From DASYTH01 sp045806965 (GTDB lineage: Bacteria; Actinomycetota; Actinomycetes; Mycobacteriales; Pseudonocardiaceae): DNA of 64,000 nt. The DNA is taken from positions 1-64,000 of the forward strand of contig JBJMIG010000097.1 of the NCBI GenBank assembly GCA_045806965.1, given 5' to 3'. The notes under the pieces were generated by a model. That model saw nothing but the letters and a program-made list of their open reading frames with translations, ran no database searches and was not told where the DNA came from. The position numbers and the translations under genes are program-made. Shown here piece by piece: positions 42,302 to 51,703 of this stretch. Numbering within the stretch: position 1 is the stretch's first letter; each line of letters opens with the position of its first letter.

Positions 42302-44086
42302 ATGCCTCGATATCCATCCAAAAGATCCACGAGATTCACGTTAACCGTCGCGGGTACCGCAATCATGCTGGTGGCGACGGTGCTGGCCACCCAGCTGACC
42401 AGCCGCGGCACGGCGGCGGCCGACCCGCCGGGCGTGCCGTCCACCGGCGAGACTGCGGCCGGAATTCTTGCGGTGAGCCAGAGTTACCCCGGTGGTCTGC
42501 CGGCGCTGCTCGGCCTTTTCACGAGCGGGGCGTGCGCCGGTGTCCAGTCTTACGGCAGCGCGCCCGCGGGCTGCCGGTCGGTTCTCGACCAGATCGCCGC
42601 GGCCGGCTCCGGTCAGTCGTTCCCAGAGAGGCTTCCGGACGTGGTAGGCGACCCCGAGCCGAGCATTCCGCCCGAGCAGACCCCGGATCCGAGCGAACAG
42701 ATCACCCCGGAGGTCATCGACGCGATGGAGGCGGCGGGCGCGCCGGCCGACCTGATCGCGGGGCTGCGACAGAACCCGCCGGTCATCCCGCCGCAGTACC
42801 GCCCGCAGGGCGGCTCGGCACCAGGTTCGGCGCCGAGCAGCGCGGAGTTACCGCCGCCGCCGACCAAGACCACGGCGACCAGCACCACGGTGCCGACGAC
42901 CACCACGACCACCGAGCCCACTACGACCACCGAGCCCACCACGACCACCGAGCCCACCACAACAACCCTGCCGACCACGACCATCGAGCCGACCACGACC
43001 ACCGAGCCGACCACGACCATCGAGCCCACCACGACCACCGAGCCCACCACGACGACGACACTGCCGACCACGAGTACGACGACCACGACCGTCGCACCGC
43101 CGCCACCGCCGCCGCCGCTCCTGGTCGCGGTCGGTGACTCGGTCACGTCTGGCCATGAGGCCCGCCGGGTGAACGCGTTGCTGTACCGCACCACCTGTGA
43201 CGACCCGGGCATCGGAGCCGGCGCGCCCGGCTCCAGCTGGGCCGGCAATCTCCGTGCCCTCCTTGGAGTTCCGTGGAACCGCTACTTCAACTACGCGCAC
43301 AGCGGCTCGTCCACGGCCGACGTGTTGACCGCCGTGCCGTACACCAACCCGTGCGGCGTGGTGTCGCAGCCGCTCCGGGCGCAGATCGGCGACGCCACCG
43401 CGGTGCTGGCGGCGAACCCGAGCCGGGCCGGCGCCGCGAACGTGGCGGTGGCCACCGCCGGCGTGAACGACACGAACTGGGTGGGCGTGGCGACCCAGCT
43501 GATCTCCCGCCAGATGGGTCGACCGGTGAACTGGTTCATCGCGCCCGCGCCGGCCTGGGCGGTGGCCAACCCGGGTGCTTGCCGGGACTGGGTATTCGGC
43601 AACCCGGCGGGCAACCCCGGGGCGCCGGCCGGAGCCGTCCCGCCGGCCTGGAACGGTGCGGCTGTCGGGGGTGCGATCGCCGCCGGGTCCGCGTCGATCG
43701 CGTTGCGGTTGATCAGTGCCGACCCGGGCGCGCAGGTCCGGCACCTGCTGTACTACCGCTGGTTCGGTGACCCCAACCTGCCGCGGGTGTGCAACCCGGC
43801 GGCGGTGCGGGCCACCACGCTGATCAACAGTTGGATCAGCGTCGGCATTCTGGTCGCCCAGATCGTCTGGGTGTTCATGGGCGGCAACCCGCTCCGGATC
43901 CAGGCGGTCTGCCAGCTGATGTGGAATCCGGGTCCGCCGTTCATCCAGAGCCGGATCATGTCGTTCGGCATCGCGAACTGGAGGCTGGTGCCCGGCTGGC
44001 CGCACCCCAACGGCGCCGGACGTGCCGCATTGTCGGGTTGTGTCAACGCAACGCTGCCCCGAGCACCGGGAGGCGGTATCGCGTAG
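42302..44086 (+). CDS. secreted SGNH/GDSL hydrolase with Thr-rich linker
   Basis: A 594-residue exported hydrolase. A signal-anchor region (VAGTAIMLVATVLATQL) precedes a helical domain to about residue 190. A linker of about 70 residues follows, almost entirely TTTTEPTTTT-type repeats (43 codons of Thr). The C-terminal SGNH domain has block I VAVGDSVTSGH with nucleophile Ser280, NYAHSGSSTADV, block III AGVNDTNW and the final PHPNGAGRAAL with the His. The linker is probably glycosylated. The enzyme would act on acyl esters outside the cell. Confidence 0.88.
   Translation: MPRYPSKRSTRFTLTVAGTAIMLVATVLATQLTSRGTAAADPPGVPSTGETAAGILAVSQSYPGGLPALLGLFTSGACAGVQSYGSAPAGCRSVLDQIAAAGSGQSFPERLPDVVGDPEPSIPPEQTPDPSEQITPEVIDAMEAAGAPADLIAGLRQNPPVIPPQYRPQGGSAPGSAPSSAELPPPPTKTTATSTTVPTTTTTTEPTTTTEPTTTTEPTTTTLPTTTIEPTTTTEPTTTIEPTTTTEPTTTTTLPTTSTTTTTVAPPPPPPPLLVAVGDSVTSGHEARRVNALLYRTTCDDPGIGAGAPGSSWAGNLRALLGVPWNRYFNYAHSGSSTADVLTAVPYTNPCGVVSQPLRAQIGDATAVLAANPSRAGAANVAVATAGVNDTNWVGVATQLISRQMGRPVNWFIAPAPAWAVANPGACRDWVFGNPAGNPGAPAGAVPPAWNGAAVGGAIAAGSASIALRLISADPGAQVRHLLYYRWFGDPNLPRVCNPAAVRATTLINSWISVGILVAQIVWVFMGGNPLRIQAVCQLMWNPGPPFIQSRIMSFGIANWRLVPGWPHPNGAGRAALSGCVNATLPRAPGGGIA
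42885..43092 (+). repeat. tandem repeat encoding the Thr/Pro/Glu linker
   Basis: About eleven imperfect copies of a 15-18 base unit, CCGAGCCCACCACGACCA-like, encode TTTTEP and TTTTLP blocks. Copies differ mostly at third positions. Such arrays expand and contract by slippage, so the linker length is likely to vary between strains. Confidence 0.85.
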
Positions 44087-44190
44087 GCGAAGGTGTCCCC
44101 CCGGCATGGCCGGGCGCGGGCTGATCCGTTGGAGTGGACTCTCGCCAGTCCTGACCAGAATGTGCTCGACCCGGTTCTAGCGTGACCGGC

Positions 44191-45087
44191 ATGGGACGCA
44201 GCAATGCCACGGCCTGTTATCGCGAACTGGGTGAGCACCTGAGGAAACGGCGCATGGCCGCCGGCTTGTCCGCCAGGCATTTGGCGGGCAAGCTCGGCTG
44301 GTCACCGTCCAAGGTGTCGCGGATCGAGTCGGGGCAGGTCGAGATCAGCGACGTGGACATGATCCACTACCTCGGGCCGTGCCGGGTTTTCCAAGGCGCG
44401 GCGAAGGAGTTGACCGAACTGTGCCACACCGCCGAGCGGAATCTCGGCTATTGGCTCAGCCCACACTCGCCGTGGCTGCCGGAGTCGCTCACCTCGCTGA
44501 TCTATCACGAGGCCACCGCCGACGCGTGCGTCGCTTACGAGCCGTATATGGTGCCGGGCCTGCTCCAGACCGCCGACTATGCGCGCGCGATGGTCGCCGG
44601 GCGCGGGGCGGATCCCGAGCGGGTGGAGCGGAGCGTGCGGATCCGGATGGATCGGCAGCGCATTCTCAAGGCGCCGGCTCCGGCGCCATTCACCTTCTTC
44701 ATCGGTGAGCGGGCTCTGCGCCGCAGGGTGGCCAGCGATGCGGTCATGCACGAGCAGATGCTCAAAATCGTGCTGCTCGCCGGGCTGAGGCAGGTGACCC
44801 TGCGAGTCGTGCCCGCCTCGATCGAGGCACCATGGACCTTCGGTGGTTCGTTCCGCTTGTTCACCTTCGACCGGCACCGCCCGCTCGTGTACCTCGACAA
44901 CTACATCACCAGCATGTTCCTTGAAGATCCGAGCTACGTTCAGCCCTACCGTCCCCTGCTGCCTGTCATGTCGGAGCTAGCGCTGGATGGGGGACAATCA
45001 CGTGAGCTGATTGCCACCCTGGCAAGCGAGTACGACCGAGGGAGTGAGCGGGATGCCGGCGGCCAGATGGAGGAAGAGCAGCCTTAG
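44191..45087 (+). CDS. XRE-family regulator with DUF5753 domain
   Basis: A 298-residue protein. The N-terminal HTH (LRKRRMAAGLSARHLAGKLG, then SPSKVSRIESGQVEISDVD) is followed by a DUF5753 sensor-like domain (YEPYMVPGLLQTADYARAMV, FTFFIGERALRRRV). This is the BldD-unrelated AbaA-like/XRE class that pairs with a small DUF397 protein in actinomycetes, which is encoded immediately downstream and overlaps it by 35 bases. A GTG three codons upstream (44182) is an alternative start; a TAGCGT -10-like box suggests leaderless translation. Confidence 0.88.
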   Translation: MGRSNATACYRELGEHLRKRRMAAGLSARHLAGKLGWSPSKVSRIESGQVEISDVDMIHYLGPCRVFQGAAKELTELCHTAERNLGYWLSPHSPWLPESLTSLIYHEATADACVAYEPYMVPGLLQTADYARAMVAGRGADPERVERSVRIRMDRQRILKAPAPAPFTFFIGERALRRRVASDAVMHEQMLKIVLLAGLRQVTLRVVPASIEAPWTFGGSFRLFTFDRHRPLVYLDNYITSMFLEDPSYVQPYRPLLPVMSELALDGGQSRELIATLASEYDRGSERDAGGQMEEEQP

Positions 45088-45241
45088 CGACGATGGCGGC
45101 GGCTCCTGCGTCGAGGTGGCGCTGGGAGCGCGCGGCGCCTCGGTACGGGACTCCAAGAACCCGGTCGGGGGAGTGCTCTGGCTCCCCGTCCCCTCCTGGC
45201 GGCGGCTCGTTGCAGAATGCTCGGGTGCAGTCGATTCATGA
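45053..45241 (+). CDS. DUF397 domain protein
   Basis: A 62-residue protein, MPAARWRKSSLSDDGGGSCV followed by VALGARGASVRDSKNP and an aromatic tail (LWLPVPSWRRLVAECS). This matches the DUF397 family that accompanies XRE/DUF5753 regulators in actinomycetes; the two act together in morphological or antibiotic control in Streptomyces. The ATG at 45053 has GAGGGAG upstream. It overlaps the regulator gene by 35 bases and tex by 17 bases. Confidence 0.9.
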   Translation: MPAARWRKSSLSDDGGGSCVEVALGARGASVRDSKNPVGGVLWLPVPSWRRLVAECSGAVDS

Positions 45242-47567
45242 GCGGATCGCCGAGGAGCTCGGCGTCCGCGAGCGGCAGGTCGTGTCGGCGGTCGAACTCC
45301 TCGACGGAGGCGCCACCGTCCCGTTCATCGCGCGGTACCGCAAGGAGGTCACCGGCAGCCTCGACGACGCCCAGCTGCGCACGCTCGAGGAGCGCCTGCG
45401 CTACCTCCGCGAGCTGGAGGAGCGGCGCGCCGCCATCCTCGAATCCGTCCGTGAGCAGGGCAAACTCACCGACGAGCTGACCGCTCAGATCATGGCGGCC
45501 GACTCGAAGGCGCGCCTCGAGGACATCTACCTGCCCTACAAACCCAAGCGCCGCACCAAGGCGCAGATCGCCCGCGAGGCCGGCCTGCAACCGCTCGCCG
45601 ACCTCCTCCTCGCCGACCCGACCCACGACCCGCAGGCCGAAGCGGCCGCCTTCGTCGACACCGAGAAGGGCGTCGCCGACGCGGCCGCCGCCCTCGACGG
45701 CGCCAGGGCCATCCTGATCGAGCAGTTCGCCGAGGATGCCGACCTGATCGGCACGCTGCGTGAACGCATGTGGACCACCGGGCGGCTGGCCGCCAAGGTG
45801 CGTGCGGGCAAGGAGGACGATGGCGCCAAGTTCGCCGACTACTTCGACTGGTCCGAGCCCTACACCAAGCTGCCCTCACACCGCATCCTCGCCATGTTCC
45901 GCGGCGAGAAGGAGGACGTCCTCGACCTCACCATGCGGCCGGACGACGGCACCGAGGACGAGCCGGCCACCGGTCCGAGCGCCTACGAGCGGGCGATCGC
46001 CACGCGCTTCCACGTCGCCGACCGGGGTCGCCCCGCGGACCGTTGGCTGCTTGACACGGTCCGGCTGGCGTGGCGCGCCCGCATCCTGATCCGGCTGGAC
46101 ATCGACCTGCGCACCCGGCTGCGCCAGGCGGCCGAGGAGGAGGCCGTCCGGGTGTTCGCCGCCAACCTGCGGGATCTCCTGCTCGCCGCGCCGGCCGGCA
46201 CCCGGACCACCATGGGCCTCGACCCGGGCTTCCGCACCGGCGTGAAGGTCGCCGTGGTGGACGCGACCGGCAAGGTGGTGGCCACCGAGACGATCTACCC
46301 GCACCAGCCGCAGCAACGCTTCGACGAGGCGCTCGCCGTGCTCGCCGCGCTGGCCCAGCGGCATCGGGTCGAGCTGATCGCGATCGGCAACGGCACCGCG
46401 TCCCGGGAGACCGACAAGCTGGCCGGCGAACTGGTGAAGCTCAACCCGAAGCTGACCAAGGTCGTGGTGTCCGAGGCCGGTGCGTCGGTGTACTCCGCCT
46501 CCGCCTACGCCTCGCACGAGCTGCCCGAGCTGGACGTCTCGCTGCGCGGCGCGGTGTCCATCGCCCGGCGGCTCCAGGATCCGCTCGCCGAGCTGGTGAA
46601 GATCGATCCCAAGTCCATCGGGGTCGGCCAGTACCAGCACGATCTGCCGGAGTCCACCCTCTCCCGGTCGCTGGACGCGGTGGTGGAGGACTGCGTGAAC
46701 GCGGTCGGGGTGGACGTCAACACCGCCTCGGCTCCGCTGCTCACCCGGGTGTCGGGCATCGGCGAGGGGCTGGCCACGCAGATCGTCGCGCACCGGGACG
46801 GCAACGGCCCGTTCAAGACCCGGCGAGCACTGAAGGACGTGCCCCGGTTGGGGGCAAAGGCATTCGAGCAGTGCGCCGGCTTCCTGCGCATCCCGGCCGG
46901 GGACGACCCGCTGGACTCCTCCGCGGTGCACCCGGAGGCGTACCCGGTGGTGCGCCGCATTCTCAAGTCCACCGGTGAGGAGCTCGGCAAGCTGATCGGC
47001 AACACCGCGGTACTCCGCAACCTCCGACCCGAGTCCTTCGTGGACGAGACGTTCGGCCTGCCGACCGTCAGCGACATCCTGGCCGAGTTGGAGAAGCCGG
47101 GTCGCGACCCGCGCCCCGCGTTCAAGACCGCCACCTTCGCCGAGGGCGTCGAGAAGGTCGGCGACCTCAAGCCGGGCATGGTGCTCGAGGGCGTGGTCAC
47201 CAACGTGGCCGCGTTCGGCGCGTTCGTCGACATTGGCGTGCATCAGGACGGCCTGGTCCACGTGTCCGCGATGTCCCGCACGTTCGTCAAGGACCCGAGG
47301 GACGTGGTCAAACCGGGCGACGTGGTCCGGGTGAAGGTGCTCGACGTGGACGTGGCGCGCAAACGGATCGGACTGAGCCTGCGGCTCGACGACGAACCGG
47401 GGCGGGCGGAGACCAAGGCACCAGCCCCGCGCGGCGGTGGCGGCAAACCGCGCCAGGAGCGGCAGGACCGGGGCGACCGGGGTGGCAAGGCGGCGAGCAA
47501 GGCGTCGAGCAACGCGCCGAGCGGCTCGATGGCGGATGCCTTGCGGCGGGCCGGGTTCAACCGCTGA
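45225..47567 (+). CDS. tex: Tex-type RNA-binding transcription accessory protein
   Basis: A 780-residue protein matching the usual Tex length. The N-terminal HTH region is IHERIAEELGVRERQVVSAV. A YqgF-like domain follows (TTMGLDPGFRTGVKVAVVDA, EAGASVYSASAYASHELPEL). A helix-hairpin-helix pair carries TASAPLLTRVSGIGEGLATQ. The S1 RNA-binding domain at about 650-720 carries GVVTNVAAFGAFVDIGVHQD. A basic, Gly-rich tail ends the protein. Tex/Spt6-like proteins act with RNA polymerase and nascent RNA. GTG at 45225 overlaps the DUF397 gene. Confidence 0.93.
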   Translation: MQSIHERIAEELGVRERQVVSAVELLDGGATVPFIARYRKEVTGSLDDAQLRTLEERLRYLRELEERRAAILESVREQGKLTDELTAQIMAADSKARLEDIYLPYKPKRRTKAQIAREAGLQPLADLLLADPTHDPQAEAAAFVDTEKGVADAAAALDGARAILIEQFAEDADLIGTLRERMWTTGRLAAKVRAGKEDDGAKFADYFDWSEPYTKLPSHRILAMFRGEKEDVLDLTMRPDDGTEDEPATGPSAYERAIATRFHVADRGRPADRWLLDTVRLAWRARILIRLDIDLRTRLRQAAEEEAVRVFAANLRDLLLAAPAGTRTTMGLDPGFRTGVKVAVVDATGKVVATETIYPHQPQQRFDEALAVLAALAQRHRVELIAIGNGTASRETDKLAGELVKLNPKLTKVVVSEAGASVYSASAYASHELPELDVSLRGAVSIARRLQDPLAELVKIDPKSIGVGQYQHDLPESTLSRSLDAVVEDCVNAVGVDVNTASAPLLTRVSGIGEGLATQIVAHRDGNGPFKTRRALKDVPRLGAKAFEQCAGFLRIPAGDDPLDSSAVHPEAYPVVRRILKSTGEELGKLIGNTAVLRNLRPESFVDETFGLPTVSDILAELEKPGRDPRPAFKTATFAEGVEKVGDLKPGMVLEGVVTNVAAFGAFVDIGVHQDGLVHVSAMSRTFVKDPRDVVKPGDVVRVKVLDVDVARKRIGLSLRLDDEPGRAETKAPAPRGGGGKPRQERQDRGDRGGKAASKASSNAPSGSMADALRRAGFNR

Positions 47568-49141
47568 TGTTGGACCTGCGGCTGGTCAACGCCAACGTCG
47601 TCACGATGGATCCGGCCCGGCCGCTCGCCCGCTCGATCGGCGTCTGGCGGGGCCGGATCCTCGGTCTCGACGATGAGGTCGCCGCGCTGCCCGCGGACCG
47701 CGAGGTGGATCTTGCCGGCGCGACCGTCCTTCCCGGACTGATCGACCCGCACGTGCATCTGCCGTGGACCGGCATGGAGGCGAGTAACCCCAACATCTCC
47801 GGGCTCGGGGTGACCGAGGCGCTGGCCGTCATCGGCGCCGGTGCCGCGGCCCGCCCACCGGGCGACTGGGTGGACGTGGTCGGTTACGATCAGCGCGCGC
47901 TCGGTCGCCACCTCACCGCCGCCGAGCTGGACTCGGTGGGGTTGGGCCGAAAAGTATTGGTCATGCACCGCTCCGGGCACGCCTGCGTGGTGAGCGCGGC
48001 GGTGCTGGCGCTGCTGCCGGGTGTGCCGCACCAGGACGGCCTGCTGGCCGAGGCCGGCATGGCGGCGGCACGCGGGATTCGCCGTCCCTATCCGGCGACC
48101 GAGCTCGCCGAGGCGATCGAGCGCGCCGGCCGCACCTGTCTGGCCGAGGGCATCACCGCGGCGGCGGAGGCCGGCATCGCCGGCGGCATGGTCGGCAACA
48201 GCGCCGCTGAGCTGGCCGCCTACCAGCGGCTCGCCGAGTCCGGCCGGCTGCCGATCCGGATGCGGCTCATGGTGGCCGCCGACGTGCTGCATCCGATCGC
48301 CGCGCACCCGTCCGACAACCTGGTTCGCGGCCTGGATCTGGGCCTGCGCACCGGCTTCGGCGACGACCGGCTGGCCATCGGCGCGCTCAAGATCTTTACC
48401 GACGGCGGCATGATGGCCCGCACCGCGGCCATGACCGCGCCCTACCGCGGTCTCGATCACGCCGGACAGCTCTTCGCCGATCCGGCCATCATCCGCGAGC
48501 AAGTCCTCGACGGTCATCGCGCCGGCTGGCAGCTCGCCATTCACGCCATCGGTGACCGCGCCGTCGACCTCGCCCTTGACGCGCTCGAGGCGGCCCAACG
48601 GTTGTACCCTCGCCCAACGGCACGGCACCGAATCGAGCACGCCGGTGTGGTCCGCCCCGACCAGCTGCCGCGCTTCGTCGCGGCCGGCGCGATGGCCGTG
48701 GTGCAGCCGAACTTCCTGTGGTACCTGGGCGACGACTACGCCGACATCATGGGCGAGGACCGGGCACCCTGGATGTACCGCGGCAAAGCCTTCCTGGACA
48801 ACGGAGTTCGCCTGGTCGCCAGCTCAGACCGCCCGGTAACCCCCGGGGCACCGCTGCGCGGCATCCAGTTCCTGGCCGAGCGCACCACCCCCGCCGGCCT
48901 GATCCTCGGCGAGTCCGAGCGGATCTCGGTGACCGAAGCGATTCGTGCCTACACCATCGACGCCGCGTTCGCCTGCCACTGGGAGCATGCCCTCGGCAGC
49001 GTCACTGCCGGCAAGCACGCCGACCTCGTCGTGCTTGCCCGGGATCCACGGACCACTCCGGTCTCCGAGATCGCCGGCATCGAGGTGCGCGCCACCATGG
49101 TCGCCGGTGAGGTCGTGCACGGCTCGCTGGCGGGTCCATAG
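47567..49141 (+). CDS. amidohydrolase, YtcJ-like
   Basis: A 524-residue metal-dependent hydrolase of the amidohydrolase superfamily. The first metal ligands lie in LPGLIDPHVHLPW. Later segments include AIHAIGDRAVDLALDALEAA, RHRIEHAGVVRPDQLPRF and RLVASSDRPVTPGAPLRGIQ, supplying the His and Asp ligands. The N-terminal beta domain closes over the C-terminal strand (HADLVVLARDP). The ATG overlaps the tex stop by one base. The YtcJ-type substrate is unknown; the family cleaves C-N bonds in amides or ureides. Confidence 0.88.
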   Translation: MLDLRLVNANVVTMDPARPLARSIGVWRGRILGLDDEVAALPADREVDLAGATVLPGLIDPHVHLPWTGMEASNPNISGLGVTEALAVIGAGAAARPPGDWVDVVGYDQRALGRHLTAAELDSVGLGRKVLVMHRSGHACVVSAAVLALLPGVPHQDGLLAEAGMAAARGIRRPYPATELAEAIERAGRTCLAEGITAAAEAGIAGGMVGNSAAELAAYQRLAESGRLPIRMRLMVAADVLHPIAAHPSDNLVRGLDLGLRTGFGDDRLAIGALKIFTDGGMMARTAAMTAPYRGLDHAGQLFADPAIIREQVLDGHRAGWQLAIHAIGDRAVDLALDALEAAQRLYPRPTARHRIEHAGVVRPDQLPRFVAAGAMAVVQPNFLWYLGDDYADIMGEDRAPWMYRGKAFLDNGVRLVASSDRPVTPGAPLRGIQFLAERTTPAGLILGESERISVTEAIRAYTIDAAFACHWEHALGSVTAGKHADLVVLARDPRTTPVSEIAGIEVRATMVAGEVVHGSLAGP

Positions 49142-49298
49142 GGCACGTCATCGCGAATCTCCGGCAACGATCGCCAACCGACGTGACCGGCCCTCCGTCC
49201 TCGCGGATTCCGCGTCGCCGCCGGACTGGCTCGTCGGTATTGAGCGGCTCCGTGAAACTGGCTGGTCCTGCCAGGCCCCGGCGTGGCAGCCTCGGCGC

Positions 49299-49994
49299 AT
49301 GAGCTGGGATGAGGCGTTCGCCGTCGGCTATGACGAATGGTCGGCGCACATGACCGAGGACATTCCGTTCTATGTCGGTCTTGCGGGTGAGGCCGCCGGG
49401 CCATTGGTCGAGCTTGGCGTGGGGACCGGCCGAGTCGCGATCCCGGTCGCGCGCGCGACTGGGCGGCGAGTGATCGGCTTGGACTCGTCTCCGGCGATGC
49501 TGGAGCAGGCCCGGATCAATGCCAGTGACGCGGGCGTGGAACTCGACTTGCACGAGACGGACATGCGCGACCTTCGCCTCGACGAGCCGGCAGGGCTGGT
49601 CTACTGCCCGGCCCGCGCGCTGCTCCACGTGGCCACTTGGGCCGATCGCCGCCGCGCGTTCGAGCGGGTGGCCGCTTCGTTGCGGCCGGGCGGGCGGTTC
49701 GCCTGGAATGCGTTCGCACTCGACCACCACATCGCCGCCCGCCTCGACGGTGTGCGCCAGGACGAACCGGAACCACAAACGATTCGGTACTCGGTGGCTG
49801 ACAACCGGGTCGACATCATCCGCGACAACGGTGCCAGATGCTCGCTGTGGTGGGCGACCAAGAACGAATGGCTCGGGCTGCTCGACATCGCCGGCCTCGA
49901 GTTGGAGGCATTGTATGGCGGGTTCGCCGGCGAGGCATTCACCGACAACAGCGCGGAGTACGTGTTCGTTGCCCGCCGTCCACCCGCGTTGTGA
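49299..49994 (+). CDS. class I SAM-dependent methyltransferase
   Basis: A 231-residue Rossmann-fold methyltransferase. SAM-binding motif I is LVELGVGTGRVAIPVA, motif II region is IGLDSSPAMLEQARINAS, and the post-motif II segment is LRPGGRFAWNAFAL. A C-terminal beta half may hold the substrate. The ATG at 49299 lies 158 bases after the amidohydrolase. No nearby gene indicates the methyl acceptor. Confidence 0.85.
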   Translation: MSWDEAFAVGYDEWSAHMTEDIPFYVGLAGEAAGPLVELGVGTGRVAIPVARATGRRVIGLDSSPAMLEQARINASDAGVELDLHETDMRDLRLDEPAGLVYCPARALLHVATWADRRRAFERVAASLRPGGRFAWNAFALDHHIAARLDGVRQDEPEPQTIRYSVADNRVDIIRDNGARCSLWWATKNEWLGLLDIAGLELEALYGGFAGEAFTDNSAEYVFVARRPPAL

Positions 49995-50051
49995 GACGGT
50001 GGGCAGTAGCCGGCTCAGATTCCACCTGAGCCAACAACGCCTTGGCGTCGG

Positions 50052-50690
50052 TCAGGCGTCGTCGCCGATGACGATCAACCCGGCTTCCGAGGCGATCAGA
50101 GTGGCCGCCGCGACCGCCTGTTCCGGGCTGATCATGGCGCCGCGCAAGGAAAGCAGGCCTTTCGCGCTGAGCAGCCGGGAGCCGCGAAGGTCGCACTTCG
50201 CCGCCCTGGTCACCCGAAACTCGGTTTCGGCGAAGTCGCAGTCGGTGAACCGCACATTGGACAGGTCTCCGGTGATCGTGGTCTCCCGGAACGTGCATCC
50301 CTTGAAGGTCAGCCCCACCTTGACCTTGTGCACGTGCAGGATCGCATAGTCCAGCCGGCAGTCCTCAATGGACGCGTCCATCGCCAGGTCGATCGAGAGC
50401 TTCAACCCGACGGTACGGCAGGTCAACAGCTTCGCCCGGCGCAGCACCAGCTGCTGCACCGAGGCGTTCGACAGATCCACCCCGCGAAGCTCCGACCCGG
50501 CCACGGTCAACGGCCCCAGTTTGGCGCCGGACAGATCGACGTTGCGCACCACCGAAGCGTTGATCGTGCCCTCGCCGATCGCACCGGCCCGCTGGCCGCC
50601 GTCGACCAACACGGAGTCAAGCTCGAACTCGCCGTCGAAGTCCGGGTCGGCCGCGGTCAGGTCGGCTGCGGTCAGGTCGACGGAGGCCAT
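50052..50690 (-). CDS. pentapeptide-repeat protein
   Basis: A 212-residue protein of A(D/N)LxX-type pentapeptide repeats forming a right-handed quadrilateral beta helix. Examples are VDLSGAKLGPLTVAGSELRG and VDLSNASVQQLVLRRAKLL, over about residues 40-190. No signal peptide or membrane segment. Such folds can mimic DNA and act on gyrase, as in MfpA-type proteins, but many have no known role. It is convergent with the methyltransferase gene. The region beyond its start (50691-50905) shows no other gene. Confidence 0.88.
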   Translation of the reverse strand: MASVDLTAADLTAADPDFDGEFELDSVLVDGGQRAGAIGEGTINASVVRNVDLSGAKLGPLTVAGSELRGVDLSNASVQQLVLRRAKLLTCRTVGLKLSIDLAMDASIEDCRLDYAILHVHKVKVGLTFKGCTFRETTITGDLSNVRFTDCDFAETEFRVTRAAKCDLRGSRLLSAKGLLSLRGAMISPEQAVAAATLIASEAGLIVIGDDA

Positions 50691-50905
50691 GGGCCGACCC
50701 TACCGTTGCGCCGATTGGAGCGGTTCGCGTCACGATCCACGATGGGCGTGTCCGCGGTCTGGGCACGTTCGGCACCTCGGTCGATGTTCCGAGGCCTGCG
50801 ACCCGATCCAGATACGTGGACGGCAACCATGCTTGCGAATGGACGTGGGTTGGGGTAAGACCGGGATCGGATGACCCCATCGACAACGGAGCAACGGAGT
50901 CTGAC

Positions 50906-51703
50906 TTGCCAGAACGAGTTCTGCTCACCGGTGCGGCCGGCGGGATCGGCACCCTGATGCGGTCCCGGCTGGCCAAGCCCGGTCGGGTGCTCCGGCTACT
51001 GGACATCGCGCCGGTCGCGGCACCCGAGGACGGCGAACAGGTCGAGGTCGTCCGCTCGTCGGTGACCGACCTGGCGGGCATGCTGGACGCGTCTCGTGAC
51101 GTGGATGTGGTCGTGCACCTCGGCGGGATCAGCGTCGAGCGGCCGTGGCAGGAGATCCTGGAGATCAACATCCACGGGACGTACGCGGTCCTCGAGGCCG
51201 CCCGTGCGGCCCGGGTGCCTCGGGTCATCCTGGCCAGCAGCAACCATGCGGTGGGATTCCGCCCACTGGACGGGACGCCGGTGCCGGACTATGAGCTGCC
51301 CCGCCCGGACACCTACTACGGGGTGAGCAAGGTCAGCATGGAAGCCCTCGGCAGCCTCTACCACGACCGCTACGGACTGGACGTGATCGTGATCCGGATC
51401 GGGTCCTGCTTCGAGCGGCCGCGCGACGAGCGGATGTTGTCCACCTGGTTGTCGCCGGACGACTGCGCCCGCCTGTTCGAGGCGGCGATCACCACACCCA
51501 GCCCCGGTTTCCGGATCGTGTGGGGGGCGTCGTCGAACACCCGTGGCATGTTCTCCCTGGCGGAGGCCAAGGCGATCGGCTATGAACCGCGGGACGACTC
51601 CGAGGCGTTCGCGGGGGAAGTCGAGCCGTCGAGCGCGTTCGACCGTAAGTTCGTCGGTGGCGGATTCTGCTCACCCGATCTTGACGCGGAGGTCATCGCA
51701 TGA
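50906..51703 (+). CDS. udh: uronate dehydrogenase
   Basis: A 265-residue short-chain-type dehydrogenase that oxidises D-glucuronate or D-galacturonate to the aldarolactone with NAD. It has GAAGGIG at residues 9-15, VVHLGGISVERPWQEILEIN, ASSNHAVGF, and the catalytic YYGVSK with Tyr138 and Lys142. These match known bacterial Udh (Agrobacterium type) closely, including the SSNH motif. TTG at 50906 follows GGAG; upstream in-frame ATGs add an unconserved tail. Its stop overlaps the next gene start as ATGA. Confidence 0.9.
   Translation: MPERVLLTGAAGGIGTLMRSRLAKPGRVLRLLDIAPVAAPEDGEQVEVVRSSVTDLAGMLDASRDVDVVVHLGGISVERPWQEILEINIHGTYAVLEAARAARVPRVILASSNHAVGFRPLDGTPVPDYELPRPDTYYGVSKVSMEALGSLYHDRYGLDVIVIRIGSCFERPRDERMLSTWLSPDDCARLFEAAITTPSPGFRIVWGASSNTRGMFSLAEAKAIGYEPRDDSEAFAGEVEPSSAFDRKFVGGGFCSPDLDAEVIA

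Noticed and set aside
42885..43092. Possible CRISPR-like repeat array
   Set aside because: The repeats are contiguous, in frame and encode a Thr/Pro linker, with no spacers and no cas genes.
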